Positions 9,442-17,386 of a DNA stretch of 61,466 bases are shown here, in pieces. Numbering within the stretch: the first letter of the stretch is position 1; each line of letters begins with the position of its first letter. Below the pieces are notes generated by a model. It saw only the letters and a program-made list of their open reading frames with translations, made no database searches and had not been told where the DNA came from. Source of the stretch: an uncultured Clostridia bacterium (GTDB lineage Bacteria; Bacillota; Clostridia; Christensenellales; UBA1242); NCBI GenBank assembly GCA_945928645.1, contig CAMENR010000005.1, positions 1 to 61,466 of the forward strand, given 5' to 3'. A program made the position numbers and the translations under genes.

Positions 9442-10386
9442 ATGAGCACAGGAGTAATAGTTGTATTATGTTTGGTGACAGTGGGAGTAGTAATCTTTGC
9501 CACTGGCATAAGAATTGTAAGACAAGCAACCGGAGTTATTGTAGAAAGATTGGGTAAATATTCAAAAACACTTGATGTTGGTGTCCACTTTATTTTACCT
9601 TTGTTTGACAGGACCTTGCCACCAGTTGTTCTAAAAGAAAGAGTAGCAGACTTCAAGCCACAACCTGTTATTACAAAAGATAATGTAACAATGCAGATTG
9701 ACACAGTGGTGTATTTTCAAGTAACTGATGTTAAGTTGTTTACTTATGGCATAGAAAAACCAATGCAAGCCATAGAGAATCTAACTGCAACTACATTAAG
9801 AAATATTGTAGGCGAGTTGGAACTGGACGAAACACTAACATCTAGAGAAACTGTAAACACCAAGATGAGAGCAGTGCTGGACGAGGCAACTGACCCTTGG
9901 GGAATAAAGATAAACAGAGTGGAATTGAAAAACATTCTCCCACCAAAAGATATCCAAGACGCAATGGAAAAGCAAATGCGTGCCGAACGTGAAAGGCGAG
10001 AATCCATATTGAGAGCGGAAGGCGAAAAGAAATCTAACATTTTGGTTGCAGAAGGCGAAAAGCAAGCGGTTATCTTGAAAGCAGAGGCAGAAAAGGAAAG
10101 AAGATTGCTAGAGGCAGAAGCAGAAAAAGCAAAATTTATTGCCGAAGCAGAAGGTAAAGCAAAAGCAATAGAACTAATAAACAAGGCAAATCCAAACTCT
10201 GCCTATGTAACTCTGGAAGGGTATGAAGCATTGAAGATTTTGGCTGACGGACAATCTACAAAGATTGTTGTGCCAACTGAAATATCCAACATAACTGGGT
10301 TGCTAACAAGTTTGAGTGAAACAATAAAAACAGGCACCCCATCAGCCACCAAAAAGACCGCCAAAAAGCAAAACAAAACTAATTAA
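9442..10386 (+). CDS. SPFH/stomatin-like (band 7) protein
   Basis: A 314 aa membrane-anchored scaffold protein. One helix (about 5-25) is followed by the SPFH domain with GVIVERLGKYSKTLDVGVHFILP and a long Ala/Glu-rich coiled coil (about 175-245) built on AEGEK and AEAEK repeats. It resembles bacterial stomatins rather than the longer flotillins. Paired with the NfeD-like gene as one operon, it probably organises membrane domains or modulates membrane proteases. AGGAGG precedes the ATG and a terminator follows. Confidence 0.88.
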   Translation: MSTGVIVVLCLVTVGVVIFATGIRIVRQATGVIVERLGKYSKTLDVGVHFILPLFDRTLPPVVLKERVADFKPQPVITKDNVTMQIDTVVYFQVTDVKLFTYGIEKPMQAIENLTATTLRNIVGELELDETLTSRETVNTKMRAVLDEATDPWGIKINRVELKNILPPKDIQDAMEKQMRAERERRESILRAEGEKKSNILVAEGEKQAVILKAEAEKERRLLEAEAEKAKFIAEAEGKAKAIELINKANPNSAYVTLEGYEALKILADGQSTKIVVPTEISNITGLLTSLSETIKTGTPSATKKTAKKQNKTN

Positions 10387-10400
10387 GTTGTGTAAAACGA

Positions 10401-10438
10401 AAAAGGAACTTTACAATTTTTGTAGAGTCCTTTTTTAT
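10401..10438. terminator. Bidirectional terminator between SPFH gene and ychF
   Basis: A stem of about 13 bp, AAAGGAACTTTACA against TGTAGAGTCCTTT, with one bulge and a T-run on the plus side and A-run on the other. It serves both convergent genes. Confidence 0.8.
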
Positions 10439-10454
10439 TTGAAAACTATTCATT

Positions 10455-11549
10455 TTAGACGTTAAACCTAAACAAAACCACATCTCCATCTTGCATAACA
10501 TAATCTTTGCCCACAGAGGCTACTTTTCCTTTTTCTTTTGCCAGATTGAAAGAGCCAAGACTTACTAGGTCGTCATATTTTACTATCTCTGCCCTTATAA
10601 AGCCTTTTTCAAAATCGCTATGAATTTTGCCAGCTGCTTGAGGGGCTTTGGTCCCTTGTTTTATGGTCCATGCTCTTACTTCTTTCTCGCCAGCGGTTAG
10701 ATAACTCATAAGCCCCAAAGTTTTGTAACTGGTTACAATCAGTTTTTCTAGTCCACTTTTGTTTATGCCCAACTCCTGCTTAAACATTTCCCTTTCCTCA
10801 CTGTCAAGCGCAGTCAACTCCTCCTCTATCTTGCAACTAAGACATAGCACATCAGCATTTTCCCCTTTTGCAAATTCAATCACTTGTTTTGTCAGTGGGT
10901 TTTGCATAGGAGGGGTTAATATATCACTTTCTGCGATATTTGCCACATAAATCACAGGCTTTGTTGTAAGCAAAAACAAACTATCCACATATTCTTTTTG
11001 CTCTGCTGTAAAGGTCAAACTCCTTGCTGGTTTTTCTGCTTCCAACACATTTTTTATGGTGTTTAGCAACAAGACGTGTTCTCTACTACCTGCACCTGCC
11101 TTGGCAAGTTTTTGCTCTTTTTCAAGATATTTATACACACTTTCTAGGTCGGCTAGTATTAGTTCCAAATTTATTGTTTGTATATCTCTAGTTGGGTCAA
11201 CAGAACCTTCCACGTGGATGATTTTTTCATTTTCAAAACATCTTACCACATGCACAATGGCGTCAACTTCTCTTATATGGCTAAGGAATTTGTTGCCCAA
11301 GCCCTCGCCCTTGCTTGCCCCTCTTACCAGCCCAGCAATATCCACAAACTCTATTTGTGCTGGGGTTGTTTTTTTTGCATTATACAATCTTGTCAACACG
11401 TCCAATCTTTCGTCTGGCACGTCAACTATGCCAACATTTGGCTCTATGGTGCAGAAGGGATAATTTGCACTCTCTGCCCCTGCCTTTGTTATGGCATTAA
11501 ACAATGTGCTTTTGCCAACATTAGGCAATCCAATAACTCCAAGTTTCAT
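10455..11549 (-). CDS. ychF: Redox-regulated ATPase YchF (Obg-like)
   Basis: An Obg-family P-loop NTPase that prefers ATP and binds ribosomes, with a role in stress and translation control. GLPNVGKST (7-15) is the P-loop, FVDIAGLVRGASKGEGLGN is the G3/switch II region, and a C-terminal TGS domain ends with GDVVLFRFNV. The 364 aa length is standard. It has a ribosome site (AGGAG) and appears monocistronic. Confidence 0.95.
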   Translation of the reverse strand: MKLGVIGLPNVGKSTLFNAITKAGAESANYPFCTIEPNVGIVDVPDERLDVLTRLYNAKKTTPAQIEFVDIAGLVRGASKGEGLGNKFLSHIREVDAIVHVVRCFENEKIIHVEGSVDPTRDIQTINLELILADLESVYKYLEKEQKLAKAGAGSREHVLLLNTIKNVLEAEKPARSLTFTAEQKEYVDSLFLLTTKPVIYVANIAESDILTPPMQNPLTKQVIEFAKGENADVLCLSCKIEEELTALDSEEREMFKQELGINKSGLEKLIVTSYKTLGLMSYLTAGEKEVRAWTIKQGTKAPQAAGKIHSDFEKGFIRAEIVKYDDLVSLGSFNLAKEKGKVASVGKDYVMQDGDVVLFRFNV

Positions 11550-11631
11550 TTTTTTCTCCTAAGCTTTGCAATGATAATCATATTGTATAACATTTTGCTT
11601 TGTTTGTGAATAGAATTTTCAAAACAAATTG

Positions 11632-12408
11632 TTATTCCTCTCCATATCGCAGAGTGTTGTATATTCTAAATGGCAAAAACATAATCATTTGCCCTACAAA
11701 CAAAAACGCTCCTAACAAAATATAATGGAAAGGGAACGGAAGATTAATCCCTAGTGATACAAACAATGGACAGTTGTAAACATAAAAGATGTTTTCTCCA
11801 GGGAAAGCAAAATAGGTAACCACAAAGCAAATCACTCCAAAAATTACAATACATCCTACACCCCTCCACATGTCAAGGAATTTTTTTACACTTATCCACC
11901 CCGACAATGCCAGAGTCATCGCCAACATAATTACAAATGTCCTAGATAAATAATAGGTAAGGTTAATTATGTCATACACAGGCAAATCTTCTAATAATCC
12001 AACCGGATAGATTATTGTTGCTATGGCAAACAATGACGATATAGAAAAAATAAAATTCAACCCAAAGGTCTTGGTTTCTGGTTTCCTTTTTTCAATCACA
12101 GCAAAAATTAGCAACAAAATACTAATCCACAAAGATAACACAAAGCCATCAATCCCTGTGGCAGAAAGGAAGGTAACCCTTTCGTCTATGCCCTCAAGAT
12201 ACCTACATCTAAAAATTATCCTAACAACTTCAAACGCAACCAACAACAAAGTGCATATAGCAACAAAAATTCTCTGCTTTTTGAAATCTCTCCTACAAAA
12301 ATACATCGAAAAGAAAATTACCACAACTAAACAACAAAGGACCACTGCAATATGTTCTGCAGATAACAATCCTTTTGCCCCGCTGACAGTGTTTAACAAT
12401 TTATACAT
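11632..12408 (-). CDS. TMEM164/YwaF-like integral membrane protein
   Basis: A 258 aa protein with about seven hydrophobic helices. The early AEHIAVVLCCL, the mid NLTYYLSRTFV, and the late CPLFVSLGINLPFPFHYILLG segments match the general pattern of the YwaF/TMEM164 family (TP0381-type integral membrane protein), whose bacterial function is unknown. AGGAG lies 6 nt before the ATG. The family assignment is from memory of motif layout only. Confidence 0.55.
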   Translation of the reverse strand: MYKLLNTVSGAKGLLSAEHIAVVLCCLVVVIFFSMYFCRRDFKKQRIFVAICTLLLVAFEVVRIIFRCRYLEGIDERVTFLSATGIDGFVLSLWISILLLIFAVIEKRKPETKTFGLNFIFSISSLFAIATIIYPVGLLEDLPVYDIINLTYYLSRTFVIMLAMTLALSGWISVKKFLDMWRGVGCIVIFGVICFVVTYFAFPGENIFYVYNCPLFVSLGINLPFPFHYILLGAFLFVGQMIMFLPFRIYNTLRYGEE

Positions 12409-12484
12409 TTTACTCTCCTAATCAGTAGTTTAGAAAAAAATATGAAATTTGTCAAAAAAAACATCATTAGTTTTCTTTCTTTTG

Positions 12485-12513
12485 TTGATTTTTTTGAAAA
12501 AATGTGTTATATA
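12485..12513 (+). promoter_or_regulatory. Promoter of tRNA-Gly
   Basis: TTGATT (12485-12490), 17-bp spacer, TATATA (12508-12513), 17 nt before the mature tRNA. Confidence 0.65.
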
Positions 12514-12530
12514 TGTAATATAACGAGTTT

Positions 12531-12604
12531 GCAGGTATAGTTTAGTGGTAAAACTTTTGCTTCCCAAGCAAGTGATACGGGTCCGATTCCCGTTACCTGC
12601 TCCA
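12531..12604 (+). tRNA. tRNA-Gly (anticodon CCC)
   Basis: Full cloverleaf. The acceptor stem pairs GCAGGTA with TACCTGC, and the anticodon stem encloses the loop TTCCCAA, giving anticodon CCC for GGG codons. The T-arm contains GTCCGATTC, the discriminator is T, and CCA is encoded (12602-12604). It is a single gene with its own promoter and a terminator just downstream. Confidence 0.95.
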
Positions 12605-12607
12605 CAC

Positions 12608-12648
12608 AAAAATCCGTTCACATTGTGTTCGGATTTTTATTTTTTTCA
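12608..12648 (+). terminator. Terminator after tRNA-Gly
   Basis: Nine-bp stem AAAAATCCG / CGGATTTTT (12608-12616 / 12630-12638) followed by a long T-rich tract. Confidence 0.8.
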
Positions 12649-12788
12649 CTTGTAATTTTTGTATCGATAAAATCTGGCAAGTTATTAAACTTCTTTCAAT
12701 ATTAACTTTGACTACTTTGTCTGTAAATTTTTATATAAAGCAGTTTTTCGACTTCTTTTTTTTGACTATTTACAAAACACAAAAAATT

Positions 12789-13307
12789 TTATTTGCGTTT
12801 TTCATATGTTGTTACATAGTCCAAAATATCATTATCAACAAGTGGCTCGCTGACATTCGTTTTGCGCCAATTTTCTGGCAAAATATTTTCAATTTTGCAC
12901 AAATTGTTGGGTGTTGAAAGTGTAGCAATATAAGCCTTGTCGGCAGTTATGTGAGAGAAGTCCTTTTGTGTTAGGATAGTTTTTGCCATTTGCCCTATTG
13001 CAAATACACGAGAACAGTTTAGTCTGGAAAGTAGTTGTTGCAGTTGGCTAAAATCTCCCACTACTTCTCTATCCGCAAAATCATTGATTGGTGTCAAAAA
13101 ATCTGGAAGGTTTGGTTTGATTTTTTGGTCCAACACAACAACCTTGGCACAAGGGATAAGTTTAGTTAATCTTTCTTCCTGTTTTGCGCACACGACCACA
13201 CAATCTCGTAACAACTCAAATACATATTCCAAAGTGTTTGACCTCAAAAACAGCGAAGAAAAAGCCACCTCGTTACCCTCGCTATCCACACAAAAAATGA
13301 TATTCAT
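12789..13307 (-). CDS. DHFR-fold-like protein, probably degenerate
   Basis: A 172 aa protein resembling dihydrofolate reductase in size and at both ends. It opens MNIIFCVDSEGNE, like the DHFR start (AVDENG). It has RVFAIGQMAKTIL, where DHFR has VIGGxxIY for NADPH phosphate, and ends LPENWRKTNV...LDYVTTYEKRK, like the DHFR terminal strands. The LPWxLPxD active-site segment with its acidic residue is not visible, and the GG of the cofactor loop is GQ. I therefore read it as a divergent or inactive homologue, possibly a regulatory protein. AAGGAG precedes the ATG. Confidence 0.4.
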   Translation of the reverse strand: MNIIFCVDSEGNEVAFSSLFLRSNTLEYVFELLRDCVVVCAKQEERLTKLIPCAKVVVLDQKIKPNLPDFLTPINDFADREVVGDFSQLQQLLSRLNCSRVFAIGQMAKTILTQKDFSHITADKAYIATLSTPNNLCKIENILPENWRKTNVSEPLVDNDILDYVTTYEKRK

Positions 13308-13639
13308 TCGTTCTCCTTTTTACCCATTTGCAAAAAATTGTTAAAACTATCAGGTTATATAAATTCCAAATATATTTTATCAAAAAATCTTATTTTTAGC
13401 AAATAACTCTGGCAAGAAATAATTTAACCTATTTTATTGTTGTATGGCAAATAAACCACTAAAAAAGGTTGAATTATGACAAAAAATATGATAAATTAAA
13501 TCTGTTCAACTTACAAATTTTCGACATTAAACGACAATATTCATAATTGAACCAAGTCTAACTTTGCATTTGCAAAATATCAAAGAAAAACAAACTTTGA
13601 TGCTTTTGCTAAATGTGTTGAGTAAAAATAGGAGTAAAA
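13308..13639. other. Intergenic region with long imperfect hairpin
   Basis: This 332-bp AT-rich gap holds the divergent start regions of the DHFR-like and DUF4177-like genes. The clearest structure is a hairpin at 13567-13615: CATTTGCAAAAtATCAAAG pairs with CTTTGATgcTTTTGCtAAATG around a 9-nt loop. It ends 24 nt before the ATG of the small gene and has no T-run, so it is more likely a leader structure than a terminator. No confident promoter was found. Confidence 0.45.
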
Positions 13640-13813
13640 ATGTATAAAACTATTCTGATAAACACCACTAGAAATGCTGAAAAGCGAACAAGTGAAATAG
13701 AACGAGTTGCCAACGAGCAATTTGAAAAAGGATTTCGCCTAGTAAGCGCTATCGGCACACCAAACTTTGGGGTGATAATGATATTTGAAAGCAAAGATGA
13801 TAATAAGTGTTAA
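13640..13813 (+). CDS. Small DUF4177-like protein (57 aa)
   Basis: A short gene with a good ribosome site, AGGAG 5 nt before the ATG. The product MYKTILINTTRNAEKR... has the DUF4177 pattern: a first beta strand, a helix NEQFEKGFRLVSAIGT (where the family has ANExAkEGWELVsv), then a last strand GVIMIFES. DUF4177 proteins are small, widespread in Bacillota and of unknown function. A structured leader lies just upstream and a possible weak terminator hairpin at 13908-13939. Confidence 0.6.
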   Translation: MYKTILINTTRNAEKRTSEIERVANEQFEKGFRLVSAIGTPNFGVIMIFESKDDNKC

Positions 13814-13907
13814 AACATACAAATCCTTTATATTTTTCTTTCAAAATCTTGACTTGTTTACTTGCATTGCACATAATGGTATTAACGAAAGTAAATATAA
13901 TTTCTTT

Positions 13908-13945
13908 ATCCGTCGTCCTCATATAGTTAGGCAACGGATTTCTTT
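13908..13945 (+). terminator. Possible terminator after the DUF4177-like gene
   Basis: ATCCGT (13908-13913) pairs with ACGGAT (13934-13939), with an inner CCT/AGG pair, then TTTCTTTATTT. The stem is interrupted, so this is tentative. Confidence 0.35.
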
Positions 13946-14021
13946 ATTTATAGAAAAAGTTTGTTCCCTTTTTAGTAGAAGTTCTGCCCAAGAGTTATTA
14001 TTTCCTTTATATCAAATTTAT

Positions 14022-14050
14022 TTGACAAAAAAACGTTATTAGAATAGTAT
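14022..14050 (+). promoter_or_regulatory. Promoter of the DUF2975-like/ABC operon
   Basis: TTGACA (14022-14027), 17-bp spacer, TAGTAT (14045-14050). The first gene starts at 14094 after a GGGGG ribosome site. Confidence 0.55.
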
Positions 14051-14093
14051 ATTTTATATAAAAGCATTTTGTTATACAATTTGGGGGTTATAA

Positions 14094-14663
14094 ATGAAAA
14101 ACTTAAAAACAATTCAAACAATATGCAGAGTGTTTTATATCTTAACAAAAATAGTATTCATATTGTGCATTGTTGGAAGTGCCTTTTGTGCGTTGGCTGT
14201 GGTTGGCATAACAACTATGAAAGACAACCCAGAGTTTTTGAACTCGATTGCCGCGTTAGGCGAAACATTTGATTACAAATTGTGGCTATGCGATTGCATA
14301 TTTGGCCTGGTTGAATGTGGCTTTGGCATTGCAATATACTATTTTGTGCAAAAATTTTACAAATTTGAACTATCTATTGGCGAACCTTTTAATGCAAAAG
14401 TATCTCAGGAATTGAAAAAACTGGGCATAATTCGCCTTGTTTTGCCATTGGCTTGTTCTGTGGTTATTGGAATAGTTTATGCCATTTTTGGCAATCAACT
14501 CCCTTCTTTTTCTGGTTTTGGAATGACTATGGGCTTTGTTTATCTTGCGATATCTCTGCTTATAGACCATCACCTAGAGTTAGAACAAAAGAAAGATATG
14601 GAGCTTGTTAAGGGCGAGGTGGAGTTTACCTCTGAAAAAAATGATAACAAAGAATCAGTTTGA
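14094..14663 (+). CDS. DUF2975-like membrane protein
   Basis: A 189 aa protein with four hydrophobic helices (about 15-42, 62-88, 112-132, 140-160). The segment IGEPFNAKVSQELKKLGIIRLVLPL resembles the GEPFxxENxxRLrxIGw motif of DUF2975 proteins, which are membrane proteins of unknown function. Here it is the first gene of an operon with an ABC ATPase 10 nt downstream and a permease, so it may be an accessory or sensor of that transporter. Confidence 0.55.
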   Translation: MKNLKTIQTICRVFYILTKIVFILCIVGSAFCALAVVGITTMKDNPEFLNSIAALGETFDYKLWLCDCIFGLVECGFGIAIYYFVQKFYKFELSIGEPFNAKVSQELKKLGIIRLVLPLACSVVIGIVYAIFGNQLPSFSGFGMTMGFVYLAISLLIDHHLELEQKKDMELVKGEVEFTSEKNDNKESV

Positions 14664-14673
14664 TAGGTGAAAA

Positions 14674-15393
14674 ATGTTAAAAATCAAAAATTTATGCAAG
14701 AGTTTTGGCGAAAAAAAGGCAGTGGACAACGTTTCCATTGAAATTGCAAATGGCGAAATTTATGGCTTTATTGGGCATAATGGAGCAGGCAAAACTACTA
14801 CTATCAAGGCATGCACAGGCATAATGCCTTTTGATAGTGGGGAGATTGAGATTGACGGAGTGTCTATAAAGGACAAACCGATCTTGTGCAAAAGTAAAAT
14901 AGCATATATACCAGACAATCCAGACTTGTATGAATTTATGACCGGCAATCAATACATAAATTTTGTTGCAGATATTTTCTCTGTGCCCACAGAAACTCGC
15001 AAAAAAATTACAAAAAAGATTGCTGATGTTTTCGAATTATCCCAAGACTTAGACAAAAGCATATCTTCTTATTCACATGGTATGAAGCAAAAGCTAGCAG
15101 TTATCTCTGCTTGGATACATTCTCCCAAACTTATTATTATGGACGAGCCATTTGTTGGGCTTGACCCAAAGGCCTCTCACTCGCTAAAACTGATGATGAG
15201 AGAATTTTGTGACAATGGTGGGAGTATCTTTTTCTCTACTCATGTTCTGGAAGTGGCAGAAAAGTTGTGCGACAAAGTGGCTATAATAAAAAATGGACAA
15301 ATAGTCGCCAGCGGAAAAATGCAAGATGTAAAAGGTGATAAATCTTTGGAAAAAGTCTTTTTGGACTTGGAAGATGGAGAAAAAAATGTTTAA
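14674..15393 (+). CDS. ABC transporter ATP-binding protein
   Basis: A 239 aa cytoplasmic ATPase. Walker A is GHNGAGKTTT (34-43), the signature SSYSHGMKQKLAV is an SHGMKQ variant of LSGGQ, Walker B is LIIMDEPFVGLDP, and the switch His is FSTHVLEV. It is of the CcmA/DrrA/YhaQ type usually paired with ABC-2 exporters. Its stop overlaps the permease start by 8 bp, which implies coupled translation. The cargo is unknown. Confidence 0.9.
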   Translation: MLKIKNLCKSFGEKKAVDNVSIEIANGEIYGFIGHNGAGKTTTIKACTGIMPFDSGEIEIDGVSIKDKPILCKSKIAYIPDNPDLYEFMTGNQYINFVADIFSVPTETRKKITKKIADVFELSQDLDKSISSYSHGMKQKLAVISAWIHSPKLIIMDEPFVGLDPKASHSLKLMMREFCDNGGSIFFSTHVLEVAEKLCDKVAIIKNGQIVASGKMQDVKGDKSLEKVFLDLEDGEKNV

Positions 15394-16972
15394 GGCTTTG
15401 TTAAAAAAACAACTTTTGGAGATTAACTCCAACTTTTTTCGAAATAACAAAACAGGAACTCGTAGGTCCAAAAAATCTGGCATAATGCTTATTTGCTTTT
15501 TTGCATTTGTTTGCTTTTATCTTGGTTTTATTTTTTTTCAAATGGCGAATGGACTATGCTCATCACTTTTTGAAGCCAATCTTGGTTGGTTTTATTTTGC
15601 AATGATGTTTACCCTGGCCATTATGATGGGCGTTGTTGGCAGTGTGTTCAACACATACAACAGTGTTTATCAGGCAAAGGATAACGACTTGTTGTTTTCG
15701 ATGCCCATACCAAGCAAATTTATTTTGCTTGCACGCACAGTGGGTGTTTATATAATGGGCTTGTTCTATTGTTCGCTGATTACTATACCTACAATAATTG
15801 CCTATTGTATGTATAGCAAAGCAACTTTTCTTGGTGTAGTTTTTAGTATAATCACTGCCATTATTATAAGTTTTATTGTTCTTATATTATCTCTGACACT
15901 TGGATATCTTGTAGCAAAAATTACATCAAAAATGAAAAATAAAACTCTTTTTGTAGTTGTGTTGTCTGTTGTTTTTATGGTTCTGTATATATATTTTGTT
16001 TCTATTTCCAACAACTTCATCTCGTCAATAATTACCAATGGAGGTGAGGTTGCCAACAAGGTAAAAATATTCGCATTTCCTCTCTACGCCATAGGGCAAT
16101 CTTGCATAGGCAACATCTTGTGTCTTTTGGGTGTTCTTTTTGCAACAATACTTATTATGCTACTGGTGTATTATTTGTTATGGAAAAGTTTTTTTAATCT
16201 ATCAATTAACCATTCTAACCAAACAGCAATTAGTCGCAAAACAACCCTTGTTCAACAAAACATCTCCCTTTCGCTAATCAAAAAAGAAGCCAAAAGATTG
16301 TTTTCCAGTTCAACTTACCTTCTTAACTCGGCAATTGGGGCATTGATGAGTGTAATCGCTGTAATATTTTTATTTATTCAGCAACAGACAATTTCTTCTC
16401 TGTCATCTATGCTATACGAAGGATTGTCTTCACTGCTAGTTCTTGCTGTGATGTTGATATTTGGTTCTATGAACACAATTAGCGCATCTTCTATTTCAAT
16501 AGAAGGAAAATCTTTTTGGATTTTGAAAAGTCTTCCAATAAAACCAATAAAAATTTTACACGCAAAAACCAATTTGCATATTCTGATAACTTTGCCCTTT
16601 ACATTGCTTGTTGGCATATGTTCCAGTATTGCGTTAAAATTGTCCGTCATCAATGCTATTATCGTTTGTATAGTAGGCGCTGTTGCTGTTGTCGGTTTTG
16701 CACTTCTTGGTGTTTTATCCAACCTAAGACACCCTAATCTAAATTGGGTAAACGAAATTGCAGTTGTAAAACAAGGGTTGCCTGTATTTGTGAGTATGTT
16801 TGGAAGTTGGTTATTTATAGGAATTTTGGCAGGTCTATATTTTGCATTTGCCAGCATAATAACCGCCACTACATACCTCTACATAGTTTCTGCCCTAATA
16901 ATTTCTATCACAGCCCTAGAATATTATCTTCTCCGAACTGTTGGAGTAAAACAGTTTGAAAAATTGTGTTAA
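15386..16972 (+). CDS. ABC exporter permease (large ABC-2-like)
   Basis: A 528 aa membrane protein with about twelve hydrophobic helices arranged as two similar halves; the later half includes SIEGKSFWILKSLPI. It is the permease partner of the preceding ATPase, in the class of large putative ABC exporters common in Clostridia. The ATG at 15386 is chosen because GGAG lies 7 nt upstream inside the ATPase gene; upstream ATGs (15335, 15374) are poorer. LLFSMPIPSKFI is a typical cytoplasmic coupling segment of this family. A terminator follows at 17029. Confidence 0.8.
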   Translation: MFKALLKKQLLEINSNFFRNNKTGTRRSKKSGIMLICFFAFVCFYLGFIFFQMANGLCSSLFEANLGWFYFAMMFTLAIMMGVVGSVFNTYNSVYQAKDNDLLFSMPIPSKFILLARTVGVYIMGLFYCSLITIPTIIAYCMYSKATFLGVVFSIITAIIISFIVLILSLTLGYLVAKITSKMKNKTLFVVVLSVVFMVLYIYFVSISNNFISSIITNGGEVANKVKIFAFPLYAIGQSCIGNILCLLGVLFATILIMLLVYYLLWKSFFNLSINHSNQTAISRKTTLVQQNISLSLIKKEAKRLFSSSTYLLNSAIGALMSVIAVIFLFIQQQTISSLSSMLYEGLSSLLVLAVMLIFGSMNTISASSISIEGKSFWILKSLPIKPIKILHAKTNLHILITLPFTLLVGICSSIALKLSVINAIIVCIVGAVAVVGFALLGVLSNLRHPNLNWVNEIAVVKQGLPVFVSMFGSWLFIGILAGLYFAFASIITATTYLYIVSALIISITALEYYLLRTVGVKQFEKLC

Positions 16973-17028
16973 CAAAATAAAAAATTAAAAGGGCTTTTTA
17001 GTCTAGGCAATTTGAAACTTGCGAAATA

Positions 17029-17063
17029 AACACTTTAATCAACTATGTCTAAGGTGTTTTTTT
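17029..17063 (+). terminator. Terminator of the ABC operon
   Basis: Nine-bp stem AACACTTTA / TAAGGTGTT with one G-T pair, 12-nt loop and a run of seven T. Confidence 0.8.
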
Positions 17064-17084
17064 ACTTTCTCTTAACTGAAAAAG

Positions 17085-17166
17085 AAACAAATATTACTGA
17101 AGTTGTCAAGGATTGTCGCTAATAGCGACATACACTTTAACCTTTGACAACAAAGAATATTTGTTT
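17085..17166. repeat. Nested palindromic element (82 bp)
   Basis: Three nested inverted repeats share one centre: AAACAAATATT (17085-17095) with AATATTTGTTT (17156-17166); GTTGTCAAGG (17102-17111) with CCTTTGACAAC (17141-17151, one bulged T); and GTCGCTA/TAGCGAC (17115-17129) at the tip. No T-run follows on the plus strand. The element lies in a gene-free gap and could be a structured RNA or a small non-autonomous mobile element. Confidence 0.6.
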
Positions 17167-17194
17167 ACCATAATAAAAAAGAGAAAAAAATAAC

Positions 17195-17254
17195 AGCAAA
17201 AAGCGAAAGTGTGTTATGTTTACCAACACTTTCGCTTTTTGCTTTAATTTATTT
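17195..17254 (+). terminator. Very strong 18-bp hairpin, terminator-like
   Basis: A perfect 18-bp stem, 17195-17212 pairing with 17226-17243, closes a 13-nt loop and is followed by TTTAATTTATTT. The stem includes GCGAAAGTGT/ACACTTTCGC. No gene precedes it closely, so it may end an RNA covering the nested element at 17085. Confidence 0.6.
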
Positions 17255-17263
17255 AGTTATAGA

Positions 17264-17327
17264 GTGTGCTTGTCTGGTGGAGCGAAGCGACACCACTTGT
17301 ATCAAGACAGGCACACGTCTCAGTGCC
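17264..17327. repeat. Inverted repeat with alternative pairings
   Basis: GTGTGCTTGTCT (17264-17275) pairs with AGACAGGCACAC (17305-17316, one G-T), with an inner GGTG/CACC stem. The right arm can instead fold as GGCAC/GTGCC (17310-17314 / 17323-17327). It lies just upstream of the HNH promoter, so it is outside that transcript. Confidence 0.55.
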
Positions 17328-17334
17328 AATTTAC

Positions 17335-17363
17335 TTGACAACTTTTCTCAAATTTGTTATATT
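17335..17363 (+). promoter_or_regulatory. Promoter of the HNH endonuclease gene
   Basis: Perfect TTGACA (17335-17340), 17-bp spacer, TATATT (17358-17363). The start site is near 17370, with AAGGA and the ATG at 17387 following. Confidence 0.75.
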
Positions 17364-17386
17364 ATTCGATAATATAAGGAAAAATT

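Noticed and set aside
12430..12621. 63-codon minus-strand reading frame (GNGNRTR...)
   Set aside because: It is antisense to tRNA-Gly; the GNGNRTR pattern is a known artefact of translating tRNA genes.
13785..14042. 85-codon frame after the DUF4177-like gene
   Set aside because: It overlaps that gene out of frame, has no ribosome site and has biased AT-rich composition only.
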